DNA from: Clostridium sp. BSD9I1
GTDB taxonomy: Bacteria; Bacillota; Clostridia; Clostridiales; Clostridiaceae
Assembly: GCF_900185645.1 (NCBI RefSeq)
Contig: NZ_FYAM01000025.1
Span: forward strand, 1-64,000
DNA length: 64,000 bases
Reading direction: 5' to 3'
Shown: piece by piece, positions 48,490-57,497 of the stretch
Position numbering within the stretch: the first letter of the stretch is position 1
Layout of the letters: each line of letters opens with the position of its first letter
The notes under the pieces: generated by a model
What the model was told of the DNA's origin: nothing
Databases searched by the model: none
Seen by the model: only the letters and a program-made list of their open reading frames with translations
Program-made: the position numbers and the translations under genes

Positions 48490-49572
48490 ATGAATATTCC
48501 TCCTTTGCAAATTGGAGATCTAACCTTAAAAGTTCCTATTATACAAGGGGGCATGGGAATAGGAGTTTCCTTGTCAACTCTTGCAGCAGCAGTAGCGAAT
48601 GAAGGAGCTTTAGGAGTGATTTCTGGGGTGCAGATAGGATTTAGAGAAGAAGACTTTAAATCTAATAGCAAAGAGGCTAATATTAGAGCTTTAAGAAAAG
48701 AAATAAGAAGAGCAAAAGAACTAAGTCCAAAGGGAGTTATAGGGCTAAACCTAATGGTAGCTATGAATAATTACGAGGACATGGTAAAAACAGCAGTAGA
48801 AGAGAAGATAGATATTATAATATCAGGAGCAGGATTACCAACTGTTTTACCAAAGCTTGTAAAGGGAAGTACTACTAAAATAGCACCTATAGTTTCATCA
48901 GCTAAGGCGACTAGAGTTATATTAAAGTTATGGGAAGAAAAGCATAATTATATCCCAGATTTAATAGTAGTAGAAGGTCCTAAGGCAGGAGGACATCTTG
49001 GTTTTAAGAGAGACGAACTAGAAGTTATCGAAAAATATGATTTAAGGAATATATTAAAAGAGGTACTTGATACTGTAAGTGAATATGAAGCTAAGCATAA
49101 TTGTAAGATACCTGTTGTAGCAGCAGGTGGAGTATACTCAGGGAAAGATATAGCAGAGCTTTTAAGTATTGGCGCTTCTGGAGTACAAATGGGTACTAGA
49201 TTTATAGGAACTTATGAATGTGATGCTGATGAAAAGTATAAAAGAGCATTTATAGAAAGCAAAAAAGAAGATATAGAAATAATTCAAAGTCCAGTTGGAA
49301 TGCCAGGAAGAGCTATAAAGAATTCATTTATAAAGAGTGTAAACGAACAAAGACCTAAAATAGATAGATGTTATAATTGTTTGAGAAAATGTGACCCTAA
49401 AACTACCATATATTGCATTTCTAATGCATTAATGGAGGCAGTTAAGGGAAACATTGAAAATGGGTTAATATTTACTGGAAGTAATGGGTATAAAATAACT
49501 AAATTAGTTACAGTAAAAGAGCTTATAAATGATCTTATTAAGGAAGTGATGGAGTATGAGCAAGTCAATTAG
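48490..49572 (+). CDS. Nitronate monooxygenase/FabK-like flavoprotein
   Basis: The 360-residue TIM-barrel flavoprotein has PIIQGGMGIGVSLSTLAAAVANEGALGVI, VVEGPKAGGHLG and VVAAGGVYSGKDIAELLSIGASGVQMGTRF. It belongs to the nitronate monooxygenase/FabK superfamily and is a paralogue of the fabK at 51332. A Cys-rich C-terminal segment (CYNCLRKCDPKTTIYC) is unusual in FabK. It is first in the fab operon. Its role there is unknown; an enoyl reductase or redox function is possible. Confidence 0.8.
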   Translation: MNIPPLQIGDLTLKVPIIQGGMGIGVSLSTLAAAVANEGALGVISGVQIGFREEDFKSNSKEANIRALRKEIRRAKELSPKGVIGLNLMVAMNNYEDMVKTAVEEKIDIIISGAGLPTVLPKLVKGSTTKIAPIVSSAKATRVILKLWEEKHNYIPDLIVVEGPKAGGHLGFKRDELEVIEKYDLRNILKEVLDTVSEYEAKHNCKIPVVAAGGVYSGKDIAELLSIGASGVQMGTRFIGTYECDADEKYKRAFIESKKEDIEIIQSPVGMPGRAIKNSFIKSVNEQRPKIDRCYNCLRKCDPKTTIYCISNALMEAVKGNIENGLIFTGSNGYKITKLVTVKELINDLIKEVMEYEQVN

Positions 49573-50008
49573 CATACTAAATGAGTTACTGGTGGAATTG
49601 TTCAATGATATCCTCACTATAGAACAAAATGCATTACAGGCTGGAGCGTTTAAAGATTTATCTGTGACTGAAATACATACTATAGATGCCATAGGCATGT
49701 ATAGTAAAAGAACTATGTCTGAAGTTGCACAAGAGTTAAGAATTACTGTAGGAACCTTAACAACTGCAATTAATCATCTAGTAAGAAAGGGTTATGTAGA
49801 AAGAAAAAGGTCAGAGGAAGACAGAAGAAATGTATATATAAGCCTTACTAAAAGAGGAAAGCTTGCCTATAGAATTCATCAAAAGTTTCATTCAGATATG
49901 ATTAAAAATACCATATTAGGACTTAATGGCGAAGAGGAAAGAGTTCTTATGGATTCTCTTGAAAAATTAAATGGTTTCTTTAAAAGTCATTATGACATAA
50001 AAAATTAA
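49556..50008 (+). CDS. fabT: MarR-family regulator, FabT-like
   Basis: The 150-residue winged-helix protein has a helix-turn-helix region MSEVAQELRITVGTLTTAINHLVRKGYVERKRSEEDRRNVYISLT, the typical MarR pattern. It overlaps the previous gene by 17 bases and precedes fabH. FabT in streptococci and clostridia represses fab genes, and the operon promoter carries two TTTGAnTATCAAA palindromes. Functional identity is inferred from that context. Confidence 0.82.
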   Translation: MSKSISILNELLVELFNDILTIEQNALQAGAFKDLSVTEIHTIDAIGMYSKRTMSEVAQELRITVGTLTTAINHLVRKGYVERKRSEEDRRNVYISLTKRGKLAYRIHQKFHSDMIKNTILGLNGEEERVLMDSLEKLNGFFKSHYDIKN

Positions 50009-50027
50009 GAGAAGGAGACATAATTAA

Positions 50028-51035
50028 ATGAATGAGGTAGAAATTATAGCAACAGGTAGCTATGTTCCAGATAGAATAGTTACTAATAAAGAGCTTTCTG
50101 AATTTGTAGATACAAATGATGAGTGGATAAGAAGTAGAACAGGTATATCAGAAAGAAGAGTTTCACTTAACGAAAATACATCAGATATTGCAGCAAAGGC
50201 AGCAATTAATGCCTTAAAAAGTTCTAACTTATCTGCTGAAGATATCGATCTTATAATAGTTGCTACAGTTACACCAGATTGTTACACTCCTTCTACTGCA
50301 TGCATTGTCCAAGAAAAAATTGGAGCAAGTAAAGCCACTTGTTTTGATATTTCAGCAGCTTGCTCAGGATTTATATTTGGATTAAATATTGCATCTCAGT
50401 TTATAAAGACAGGTGCTGCAAAAAATGCATTAGTAATAGGAGCAGAGACATTATCAAAGATTTTAAACTGGAATGATAGAAATACCTGTGTATTATTTGG
50501 TGATGGAGCTGGTGCAGCCATTATAACAAAAAGTGAAAAACAAGGTATAGTAAGTTTCCATACTGGATCAGATGGAACAGGTGGAAAATTTTTAAGTTGT
50601 ACTGCGGCACCTTTAAAGGTAAACAATGAAGAATTTAATAAGAAGCTTAAAGGTTCCTGTGAAAATTCCATTTATGAGGAATTGTTTTTATCTATGGAAG
50701 GTAAAGAAGTTTTTAAATTTGCAGTAAGAGCTATGAATGAAACAATTAAAGAATTATTAAAATCAAATAATTTAACTATTGATGATATAAATTATGTGAT
50801 TCCACATCAAGCTAATTTAAGAATAATAGAGCATGTTGGAAAGAAGCTAAATATAGATAAAAATAAGTTTTATATAAATTTACACAAGTATGGAAATACG
50901 TCTGGAGCAAGTATTGCAATAGCACTAGATGAAGCTAATAAGAGTAATCTTTTTAAGAAAGAAGATAAATTAATATTAGTAGGATTTGGTGCAGGACTTA
51001 CTTGGGGCGGAACCTTAATAAAATGGGCTATATAA
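50028..51035 (+). CDS. fabH: 3-oxoacyl-ACP synthase III
   Basis: This starts fatty-acid chains by condensing acyl-CoA with malonyl-ACP. The 335 residues have catalytic Cys112 (DISAACSGFIFGLN), His in VIPHQANLRIIEH, and Asn in KYGNTSGASI. It follows fabT by 19 bases with GGAGACATAATTAA before the ATG. Confidence 0.97.
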   Translation: MNEVEIIATGSYVPDRIVTNKELSEFVDTNDEWIRSRTGISERRVSLNENTSDIAAKAAINALKSSNLSAEDIDLIIVATVTPDCYTPSTACIVQEKIGASKATCFDISAACSGFIFGLNIASQFIKTGAAKNALVIGAETLSKILNWNDRNTCVLFGDGAGAAIITKSEKQGIVSFHTGSDGTGGKFLSCTAAPLKVNNEEFNKKLKGSCENSIYEELFLSMEGKEVFKFAVRAMNETIKELLKSNNLTIDDINYVIPHQANLRIIEHVGKKLNIDKNKFYINLHKYGNTSGASIAIALDEANKSNLFKKEDKLILVGFGAGLTWGGTLIKWAI

Positions 51036-51068
51036 ATTGAGATATTTAATTTTGAGGAGGGTACAAAA

Positions 51069-51293
51069 ATGGTTTTTGAAAAAATAAAAAATATTATTGT
51101 AGAACAATTAAATATAGAAGAAGAAGGTCTAACTTTAGAAACTAGTTTTGAGGAATTAGGAGTGGATTCATTAGATCTTTTCCAAATAGTTATAGAAATT
51201 GAAGAAGAATTTAATCTTCAAATAGAAGATGCAGAATCAATAAAAACTATAGGCGATGCAGTTAAATTTGTAGAAAGTAATATAGAAGAATAA
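51069..51293 (+). CDS. acpP: Acyl carrier protein
   Basis: The 74-residue acidic helical protein has the phosphopantetheine site GVDSLDLFQIV (Ser34). It carries acyl intermediates for FAS II and is followed by fabK. GAGGAGGG lies before the ATG. Confidence 0.97.
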   Translation: MVFEKIKNIIVEQLNIEEEGLTLETSFEELGVDSLDLFQIVIEIEEEFNLQIEDAESIKTIGDAVKFVESNIEE

Positions 51294-51331
51294 AATGAGG
51301 CCTTTTAGTATTAAATTTTTGGAGGTCAATG

Positions 51332-52273
51332 ATGAAAAGTAATAAATTTTGTGAAATGATAGGTATTGAATATCCAATTATCCAAGGAGCTATGGCATGG
51401 ATAGCAGATAGTAGTTTAGCTGCTGCTGTATCTAATGCAGGGGGACTTGGAATTATTGCTACTGGCAATATGCCTGTAGAACTTGTAAGAGAAGAAATAA
51501 GAAAAGCCAAAGAGCTTACAGATAAGCCGTTTGGAGTTAATATAATGCTTTTAAGTCAAAATGCTGAGGAAGTTGCAAGGATAGTTTGTGAAGAAAAGAT
51601 AAAAGTGGTAACCACAGGTGCAGGGAGTCCAGGAAAGTATATGGAGATGTGGAAGAGCCATGATATAAAAGTTATCCCAGTAGTAGCTTCAGTAGCACTT
51701 GCAAAGAGAATGGAGAAAGCAGGTGCAGATGCAATTATAGCAGAAGGATGCGAATCAGGAGGCCATGTAGGAGAACTTACAACTATGGCATTAGTGCCTC
51801 AGGTAGTAGATGCTGTAAGTGTTCCTGTAATTGCAGCAGGAGGAATTGGAGATAAAAGAGGAGTAGCAGCAGCCTTTATGCTTGGAGCAGTAGCAATACA
51901 AGTAGGAACAAGGTTTTTAGTAGCTAAGGAATGTAATATACATGAAAATTATAAGCAAAAAGTTTTAACTGCTAAAGATATAGAAACTGTAGTTACAGGA
52001 AGAAGTACAGGTCATCCTGTAAGAGTACTTAGAAATAAGCTTACAAGAAAGTTTCAAATCTTGGAAAAGGAAAATGCTCCTTCAGAAGAATTGGATAAAT
52101 TGGGAAAAGGGGCATTAGTAAAGGCCGTTAAAGAAGGAGATTTGGATAATGGGTCCTTTATGTCAGGTCAAATTGCTGGCTTGATAAATAAAGAAGAAAC
52201 CTGTAAAGAAATAATAGAAGAAATGTTTGATTTAGTAAACTTATTAGAAAAAATTAATAAAGATATTAGATAG
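51332..52273 (+). CDS. fabK: Enoyl-ACP reductase FabK
   Basis: This is the flavin-dependent enoyl reductase of FAS II in Gram-positive anaerobes. The 313-residue TIM barrel has GIEYPIIQGAMAWIADSSLAAAVSNAGGLG, ADAIIAEGCESGGHVGELTT and VIAAGGIGDKRGVAAAFMLGAVAIQVGTRFL. Two ATG codons are adjacent (51329, 51332). GGAGG (51321-51325) gives better spacing to the second. No fabI is present in the window. Confidence 0.93.
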   Translation: MKSNKFCEMIGIEYPIIQGAMAWIADSSLAAAVSNAGGLGIIATGNMPVELVREEIRKAKELTDKPFGVNIMLLSQNAEEVARIVCEEKIKVVTTGAGSPGKYMEMWKSHDIKVIPVVASVALAKRMEKAGADAIIAEGCESGGHVGELTTMALVPQVVDAVSVPVIAAGGIGDKRGVAAAFMLGAVAIQVGTRFLVAKECNIHENYKQKVLTAKDIETVVTGRSTGHPVRVLRNKLTRKFQILEKENAPSEELDKLGKGALVKAVKEGDLDNGSFMSGQIAGLINKEETCKEIIEEMFDLVNLLEKINKDIR

Positions 52274-52290
52274 ATAAAGAGGAGATAAGT

Positions 52291-53193
52291 ATGAGTAATT
52301 CAAGTAAAGTAGCTTTCATTTTTCCAGGACAGGGTGCTCAATATGTAGGGATGGGCAAGGAATTATATGAAAATCATCCTAAGTGTAGAGAAGTATTTCA
52401 AGAGGCAAGTTATGCTTTGGGTTTTGACATGGCAAAGCTATGTTTTGAGGGCCCTGAGGAAAAATTAAACAGTACAGAATTTACTCAACCAGCTATTTTA
52501 ACTGTAAGTATCGCAGCATTAAAGCTACTAGAAGAAGAAGGAATAACACCTGATGTAGTAGCAGGATTAAGCCTTGGTGAATATTCTGCACTAGTTACAG
52601 CAGGTGCAATTAAGTTTAAAGATGCAGTAGCTTTAGTAAAGAAAAGAGGAAGGTTTATGCAAGAGGCTGTTCCTAATGGAATAGGTGGAATGGCTGCAGT
52701 GCTAAAACTTGATGAAAAGCAAATTTATGAAGTATGTGAAATAGCTAAAGAAAAGGGTATAGTGGAACCAGCTAACTTTAACTGTCCAGGGCAAATAGTT
52801 ATTGCCGGGGAAATGGAAGCTTTAAGTTATGCTTGCGAAATAGCTAAGGAAAAGGGAGCACTAAAAACTGTAATGCTTCCTGTAAGTGGCCCTTTTCATA
52901 GCTCTATGCTTAAAGATGCGGCAGATAAGCTTTATGAGGAACTACAAAACTTAGAGATCTCAAAGCCTAATATACCTGTTATAACAAATGTTACAGGGGA
53001 ATACATGAATGAAGATAGTATCAGGGATACATTAAGACTTCAAGTTATGACTTCTGTAAAATGGGAACATAGCATAAGAAAAATGATAGAAGAAGGTGTA
53101 GAGTCCTTTATAGAAATTGGGCCTGGAAAAACCTTAAGTTCTTTTGTAAAGAAGATAGATAGAAAATTAAAAACTATTAATTATGGAGCATAA
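52291..53193 (+). CDS. fabD: Malonyl-CoA-ACP transacylase
   Basis: The 300-residue enzyme has FPGQGAQYVGMG, catalytic Ser94 in GLSLGEYSAL, and His in GPFHSSM. It loads malonyl onto ACP. AAGAGGAG precedes the ATG. Confidence 0.97.
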   Translation: MSNSSKVAFIFPGQGAQYVGMGKELYENHPKCREVFQEASYALGFDMAKLCFEGPEEKLNSTEFTQPAILTVSIAALKLLEEEGITPDVVAGLSLGEYSALVTAGAIKFKDAVALVKKRGRFMQEAVPNGIGGMAAVLKLDEKQIYEVCEIAKEKGIVEPANFNCPGQIVIAGEMEALSYACEIAKEKGALKTVMLPVSGPFHSSMLKDAADKLYEELQNLEISKPNIPVITNVTGEYMNEDSIRDTLRLQVMTSVKWEHSIRKMIEEGVESFIEIGPGKTLSSFVKKIDRKLKTINYGA

Positions 53194-53232
53194 TCAATTG
53201 CTCCATTATAAGTTAGAGAAGGAGTTGTTAGT

Positions 53233-53979
53233 TTGGATAGAGCACTGGAAGGAAAGGTGGCTATAGTTACTGGAGGAAGCAGAGGCATAGGAAAGGCAAT
53301 ATGCTTTAAACTTGCGAGCCTAGGAGCTAATATAGTAATTAACTATAGAAGTAGTAATAATTTAGAAGAACTAGTTGAAGAGATTAAAGGCATGAATGTA
53401 GAATGTATTGCTATTAAAGGAGATATAAGTGATTTTACCGAATCAGAAGTTATAATAAAGGAAACAATAAATAAGTTTGGAAGAATAGACATTCTTGTAA
53501 ATAACGCAGGTATAACTTTAGATGGATTGGTCATGAGAATGAAAGAAGAAGACTTTGATAAAGTTATAAATGTAAACCTAAAGGGTGCATTTAATTGTAT
53601 TAGACATGTATCTTCTGTAATGGTTAAACAAAGATATGGTAAAATAATAAATATGTCTTCTGTAGTAGGAATTACAGGTAATGCAGGCCAAGCAAACTAT
53701 GCTGCTGCAAAGGCAGGAATAATAGGTCTTACTAAAAGTGTAGCTAGAGAACTAGCATCAAGAGGGATAAATGTTAATGCAATAGCACCTGGCTTTATAG
53801 AAACCGATATGACAAGTAGTTTATCAGATAAAGTTAAGGAAGAATCAGTAAAGAGTATACCACTTAAGAGATTTGGAAAAGCAGAAGATGTAGCAGAATT
53901 AGTGGCATTCTTAGCTTCTGATAGTGCCTCATATATAACAGGTCAGGTTATAAATGTAGATGGAGGAATGGTGATATAA
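53233..53979 (+). CDS. fabG: 3-oxoacyl-ACP reductase
   Basis: This SDR-fold NADPH reductase of 248 residues has the cofactor motif TGGSRGIGKAI, NNAG and the catalytic Ser-Tyr-Lys set in MSSVVGITGNAGQANYAAAKAG. It starts at TTG (53233) with AAGGAG about 8 bases upstream. It lies 1 base before fabF. Confidence 0.97.
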   Translation: MDRALEGKVAIVTGGSRGIGKAICFKLASLGANIVINYRSSNNLEELVEEIKGMNVECIAIKGDISDFTESEVIIKETINKFGRIDILVNNAGITLDGLVMRMKEEDFDKVINVNLKGAFNCIRHVSSVMVKQRYGKIINMSSVVGITGNAGQANYAAAKAGIIGLTKSVARELASRGINVNAIAPGFIETDMTSSLSDKVKEESVKSIPLKRFGKAEDVAELVAFLASDSASYITGQVINVDGGMVI

Positions 53980-53980
53980 C

Positions 53981-55222
53981 TTGGAAAATAGAGTAGTAAT
54001 TACAGGAATGGGAGCTATAACTCCCCTAGGAAATAATGTTAAGGATTTTTGGAATGGTTTAAAAGAAGGAAAATGTGGAATAGATTTCATAAAGGCATTT
54101 GATACAGAAAACTTCAAGTCCAAACTAGCAGCAGAGGTTAAGGATTTTAAGCCAGAAGATACAATTGATAAAAGAGAAGCTAAAAGAATGGATAGATATT
54201 CACAGTTCGCAGTGGCAGCTGCTGTAGAAGCTATGGAAGACTCAAAGCTTGATTTAGAAACTATAAATAAGGATAGGCTTGGAGTAGTTGTAGGTTCTGG
54301 AATAGGTGGGATAGACACTGTTGAAAAGCAGCATGGAACTCTTGTGGAAAAGGGACCTGGTAGAGTACATCCATTGTTTATACCAATGATTATAAGTAAT
54401 ATGGCAGCAGGAAATATTGCTATAAGATTTGGAGCAAGAAATATATGTACAACAGTTGTTACTGCTTGTGCTACAGGTACAAATGCCATCGGCGAAGCAT
54501 TTGAAATGATAAAATCGGGAAGAGCAGACGTAATAATAGCGGGAGGAACAGAGGCATCTATAACTCCTCTTTCAGTAGCAGGCTTTATAACATTAACTGC
54601 TTTAAGTAAAAGTACAGATCCAAGCAGAGCATCAATACCTTTCGATAAGGAAAGAGCAGGATTTGTAATGGGAGAAGGAGCAGGAATAGTTGTTTTAGAA
54701 TCTTTAGAACATGCATTAAAAAGAGAAGCTAATATATATGGTGAGGTAGTGGGCTACGGATCAACTTGTGACGCTTATCATATAACATCTCCAGCACCAG
54801 GTGGAGAAGGAGCAGCAAGAGCTATGAAAATGGCGCTAGAAGAAGCTAATATTAAACCAGAGGATGTTTCTTATATTAATGCTCATGGAACAGGAACAGA
54901 AGTTAATGATAAACTTGAAACAGCAGCAATAAAACTAGTATTTGGCGATAAGGCTAAGGAAGTACCAGTGAGTTCAACTAAATCTATGACTGGACATCTT
55001 TTAGGAGCAGCAGGCGCAGTAGAAGCTATAGCTTGTATAAAAGCTATGGAAGATAGTTTTATACCTCCAACCATTGGATATAAAGTTCCTGATGAAGAAT
55101 GTGATTTGGATTGTGTTCCAAATAAGGGAAGAGAGAAAGAACTTCAATATACAATGTCAAACTCATTAGGTTTTGGTGGACATAATGCAGTTATTTTATT
55201 AAAAAAATGGAGTGATAAGTAA
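53981..55222 (+). CDS. fabF: 3-oxoacyl-ACP synthase II
   Basis: This elongates acyl chains. The 413 residues have catalytic Cys163 (TACATGTNAI), His in NAHGTGT and GHLLGAAGAVEA. It starts at TTG (53981), right after the fabG stop, and its stop overlaps the accB ATG (TAATG), so this part is translationally coupled. Confidence 0.97.
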   Translation: MENRVVITGMGAITPLGNNVKDFWNGLKEGKCGIDFIKAFDTENFKSKLAAEVKDFKPEDTIDKREAKRMDRYSQFAVAAAVEAMEDSKLDLETINKDRLGVVVGSGIGGIDTVEKQHGTLVEKGPGRVHPLFIPMIISNMAAGNIAIRFGARNICTTVVTACATGTNAIGEAFEMIKSGRADVIIAGGTEASITPLSVAGFITLTALSKSTDPSRASIPFDKERAGFVMGEGAGIVVLESLEHALKREANIYGEVVGYGSTCDAYHITSPAPGGEGAARAMKMALEEANIKPEDVSYINAHGTGTEVNDKLETAAIKLVFGDKAKEVPVSSTKSMTGHLLGAAGAVEAIACIKAMEDSFIPPTIGYKVPDEECDLDCVPNKGREKELQYTMSNSLGFGGHNAVILLKKWSDK

Positions 55223-55689
55223 TGGATTTTAAGGGAATTACTGAACTTATTAAGGTAATGAGTAGTTCTAATATAAAACTTCTTGAGGTTCAAGAAAATG
55301 GAATATCAATAAAGATGGAAAAGGATTCACAAGGTATAGTTATTAAAAACGAAACACCTGTAGTCAATCCCCCAAGTTATGATATTCTTGATGAGGAAGT
55401 AAGTAGAGATTTAGCTGTAGAAAAAAAGGAAGTAGTAAATGATGTCAATGTATATACCATAACTTCACCTATAGTGGGAACCTTTTACGGTTCACCATCA
55501 CCTGATAAAGATTCTTTTATAAAAGAAGGAAAAGAAGTGAAGAAAGGTGATACTATTTGTATCATTGAAGCCATGAAGCTTATGAATGAAATACAAAGTG
55601 AAGTGGATGGAGAAGTTTTAGAGATTCTTGTAAGTGATGGAGATATGGTAGAGTATGGTCAGGAAATGGTAAAAATAAGAAAGCTTTAA
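55222..55689 (+). CDS. accB: Biotin carboxyl carrier protein of acetyl-CoA carboxylase
   Basis: The 155 residues have an N-terminal helix, a Pro-rich hinge (about 46-55) and a biotinyl domain with SPIVGTFYGSPSPDKDSFI and the biotin Lys119 in EAMKLMNEI. It overlaps fabF by one base. Confidence 0.96.
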   Translation: MDFKGITELIKVMSSSNIKLLEVQENGISIKMEKDSQGIVIKNETPVVNPPSYDILDEEVSRDLAVEKKEVVNDVNVYTITSPIVGTFYGSPSPDKDSFIKEGKEVKKGDTICIIEAMKLMNEIQSEVDGEVLEILVSDGDMVEYGQEMVKIRKL

Positions 55690-55714
55690 TTTATAAATAA
55701 GCTAGGAGGTTATT

Positions 55715-56143
55715 ATGGAAGGTTTAGATATAAAAGATATTATGGAAATAATTCCTCATAGATATCCATTTTTATTGTTAGATAAAATAGAGGAATTAGA
55801 ACCAGGTAAAAGAGTAGTAGGAATAAAAAATGTTACTATGAATGATAACTTTTTTCAAGGTCATTTCCCAGGTAACCCTGTTATGCCAGGAGTGCTTATA
55901 GTTGAAGCTTTAGCTCAAGCTGGTGCAGTAGCAGTTTTAAGTCTTGAGGAGTTTAAGGGTAAAACTCCATATTTTGCAGGAGTTAATAAGGCTAGATTCA
56001 GAAAAAAGGTTGTACCAGGGGATACTTTAAAACTTCAAGTAGAACTTACTAAATTAAGAGGAAATTTTGGTGTTGGAGATGCCGTTGCATTAGTAGGTAA
56101 TGAGAAAGTAGCGGAAGCCGAAATTATGTTTATGATAGGGTGA
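55715..56143 (+). CDS. fabZ: 3-hydroxyacyl-ACP dehydratase FabZ
   Basis: The hot-dog enzyme (142 residues) has [20 protein letters not shown] and [20 protein letters not shown], with catalytic His and Glu. It gives trans-2-enoyl-ACP. No fabA/fabM isomerase was seen nearby. AGGAGG precedes the ATG. Confidence 0.96.
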   Translation: MEGLDIKDIMEIIPHRYPFLLLDKIEELEPGKRVVGIKNVTMNDNFFQGHFPGNPVMPGVLIVEALAQAGAVAVLSLEEFKGKTPYFAGVNKARFRKKVVPGDTLKLQVELTKLRGNFGVGDAVALVGNEKVAEAEIMFMIG

Positions 56144-56147
56144 TTAT

Positions 56148-57485
56148 ATGTTTAAGAAAATATTAATAGCAAATCGAGGAGAAATTGCAGTAAGAATAAT
56201 AAGAGCATGCAGGGAAATGGGAATAGAAACTGTTGCAGTTTATTCCACTGCAGATAAAGATGCGCTACATGTTCAAATGGCAGATGAAGCAGTTTGTATT
56301 GGACCTCCTGCGTCAAAGGATAGTTACTTGAATGTAAAGAATATTTTAAGTGCTACAGTACTTACAGGTGCAGAAGCAATACATCCTGGATTCGGATTTT
56401 TATCTGAGAATAGCAAATTTGCACAAATGTGCAATGAATGTAACATAACATTTATAGGCCCTGATGCTGAAACTATAGACTCTATGGGTAATAAATCCAA
56501 TGCTAGAAAAATGATGATAGAATCAGGGATTCCTGTAATCCCTGGAGTAGAAGAAAAAATTACGGAAGAAAATATAAAGGGCATAGCAAATGATATAGGA
56601 TATCCAGTTATGATTAAGGCATCAGCAGGTGGCGGCGGAAGAGGAATAAGAATTGTAAGAGAAGAAAAAGAATTATTGGATGCGTTTTTTGCAGCAAGGG
56701 AAGAATCCAGAGTTGCCTTTGGAGATGATGACGTATATGTGGAAAAGTATATAGAAAATCCTAGACATATAGAAATTCAAATCCTTGCAGATAACTACGG
56801 AAATGTGCTATATCTAGGAGAAAGAGACTGTTCTATTCAAAGAAGAAATCAAAAAGTTTTAGAAGAGGCTCCAAGTCCAATAATGACTGAAGAATTAAGA
56901 AGTAAAATGGGAGAGGCAGCTGTTAAAGCAGCTAAATATGTAAATTATAAAAATGCCGGAACCATAGAATTCTTAGTAGATAAACACATGAACTTTTACT
57001 TTATGGAAATGAATACAAGAATACAAGTGGAACATCCTATAACTGAGTTTATAACTGGTGTAGATTTGATAAAAGAGCAAATAAAAATAGCATCAGGAGA
57101 GAGATTGAAATTTACACAAGAAGACATTCAGATAAAAGGGCATGCTATAGAATTTAGAGTAAATGCAGAGGATCCTTCAAAAAACTTTATGCCGTGTCCA
57201 GGAAGAATAGATGGATTATTTATGCCAGGGGGATTAGGTGTAAGGGTAGATAGTGCAATATATGAAGGATATACTATATCTCCATATTATGATTCAATGA
57301 TAGGAAAACTCATTGTATATGGAAAAGATAGAAATGAAGCTATAAATAAAATGAGAAGAGCATTAGGTGAATTTTTGATAGAAGGACTTACAACTAATAT
57401 AGAGTATGCATTTAAGATTATTGATAATGCGGAATTTAATGAAGGAAATTATGATACAGGATTTGTAGGTAGAAACCTAATGTAG
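56148..57485 (+). CDS. accC: Acetyl-CoA carboxylase biotin carboxylase subunit
   Basis: This ATP-grasp enzyme of 445 residues has FKKILIANRGEIAVRIIRACREMG, KASAGGGGRGIR (ATP-binding Gly loop), EMNTRIQVEHPITE and YDSMIGKLIVYG. It carboxylates biotin on AccB. It follows fabZ by 4 bases. Confidence 0.97.
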   Translation: MFKKILIANRGEIAVRIIRACREMGIETVAVYSTADKDALHVQMADEAVCIGPPASKDSYLNVKNILSATVLTGAEAIHPGFGFLSENSKFAQMCNECNITFIGPDAETIDSMGNKSNARKMMIESGIPVIPGVEEKITEENIKGIANDIGYPVMIKASAGGGGRGIRIVREEKELLDAFFAAREESRVAFGDDDVYVEKYIENPRHIEIQILADNYGNVLYLGERDCSIQRRNQKVLEEAPSPIMTEELRSKMGEAAVKAAKYVNYKNAGTIEFLVDKHMNFYFMEMNTRIQVEHPITEFITGVDLIKEQIKIASGERLKFTQEDIQIKGHAIEFRVNAEDPSKNFMPCPGRIDGLFMPGGLGVRVDSAIYEGYTISPYYDSMIGKLIVYGKDRNEAINKMRRALGEFLIEGLTTNIEYAFKIIDNAEFNEGNYDTGFVGRNLM

Positions 57486-57497
57486 GAGATGATTTTG

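Noticed and set aside
53929-54489. Leftward 186-codon frame inside fabF
   Set aside because: Antisense shadow of fabF with no ribosome site.
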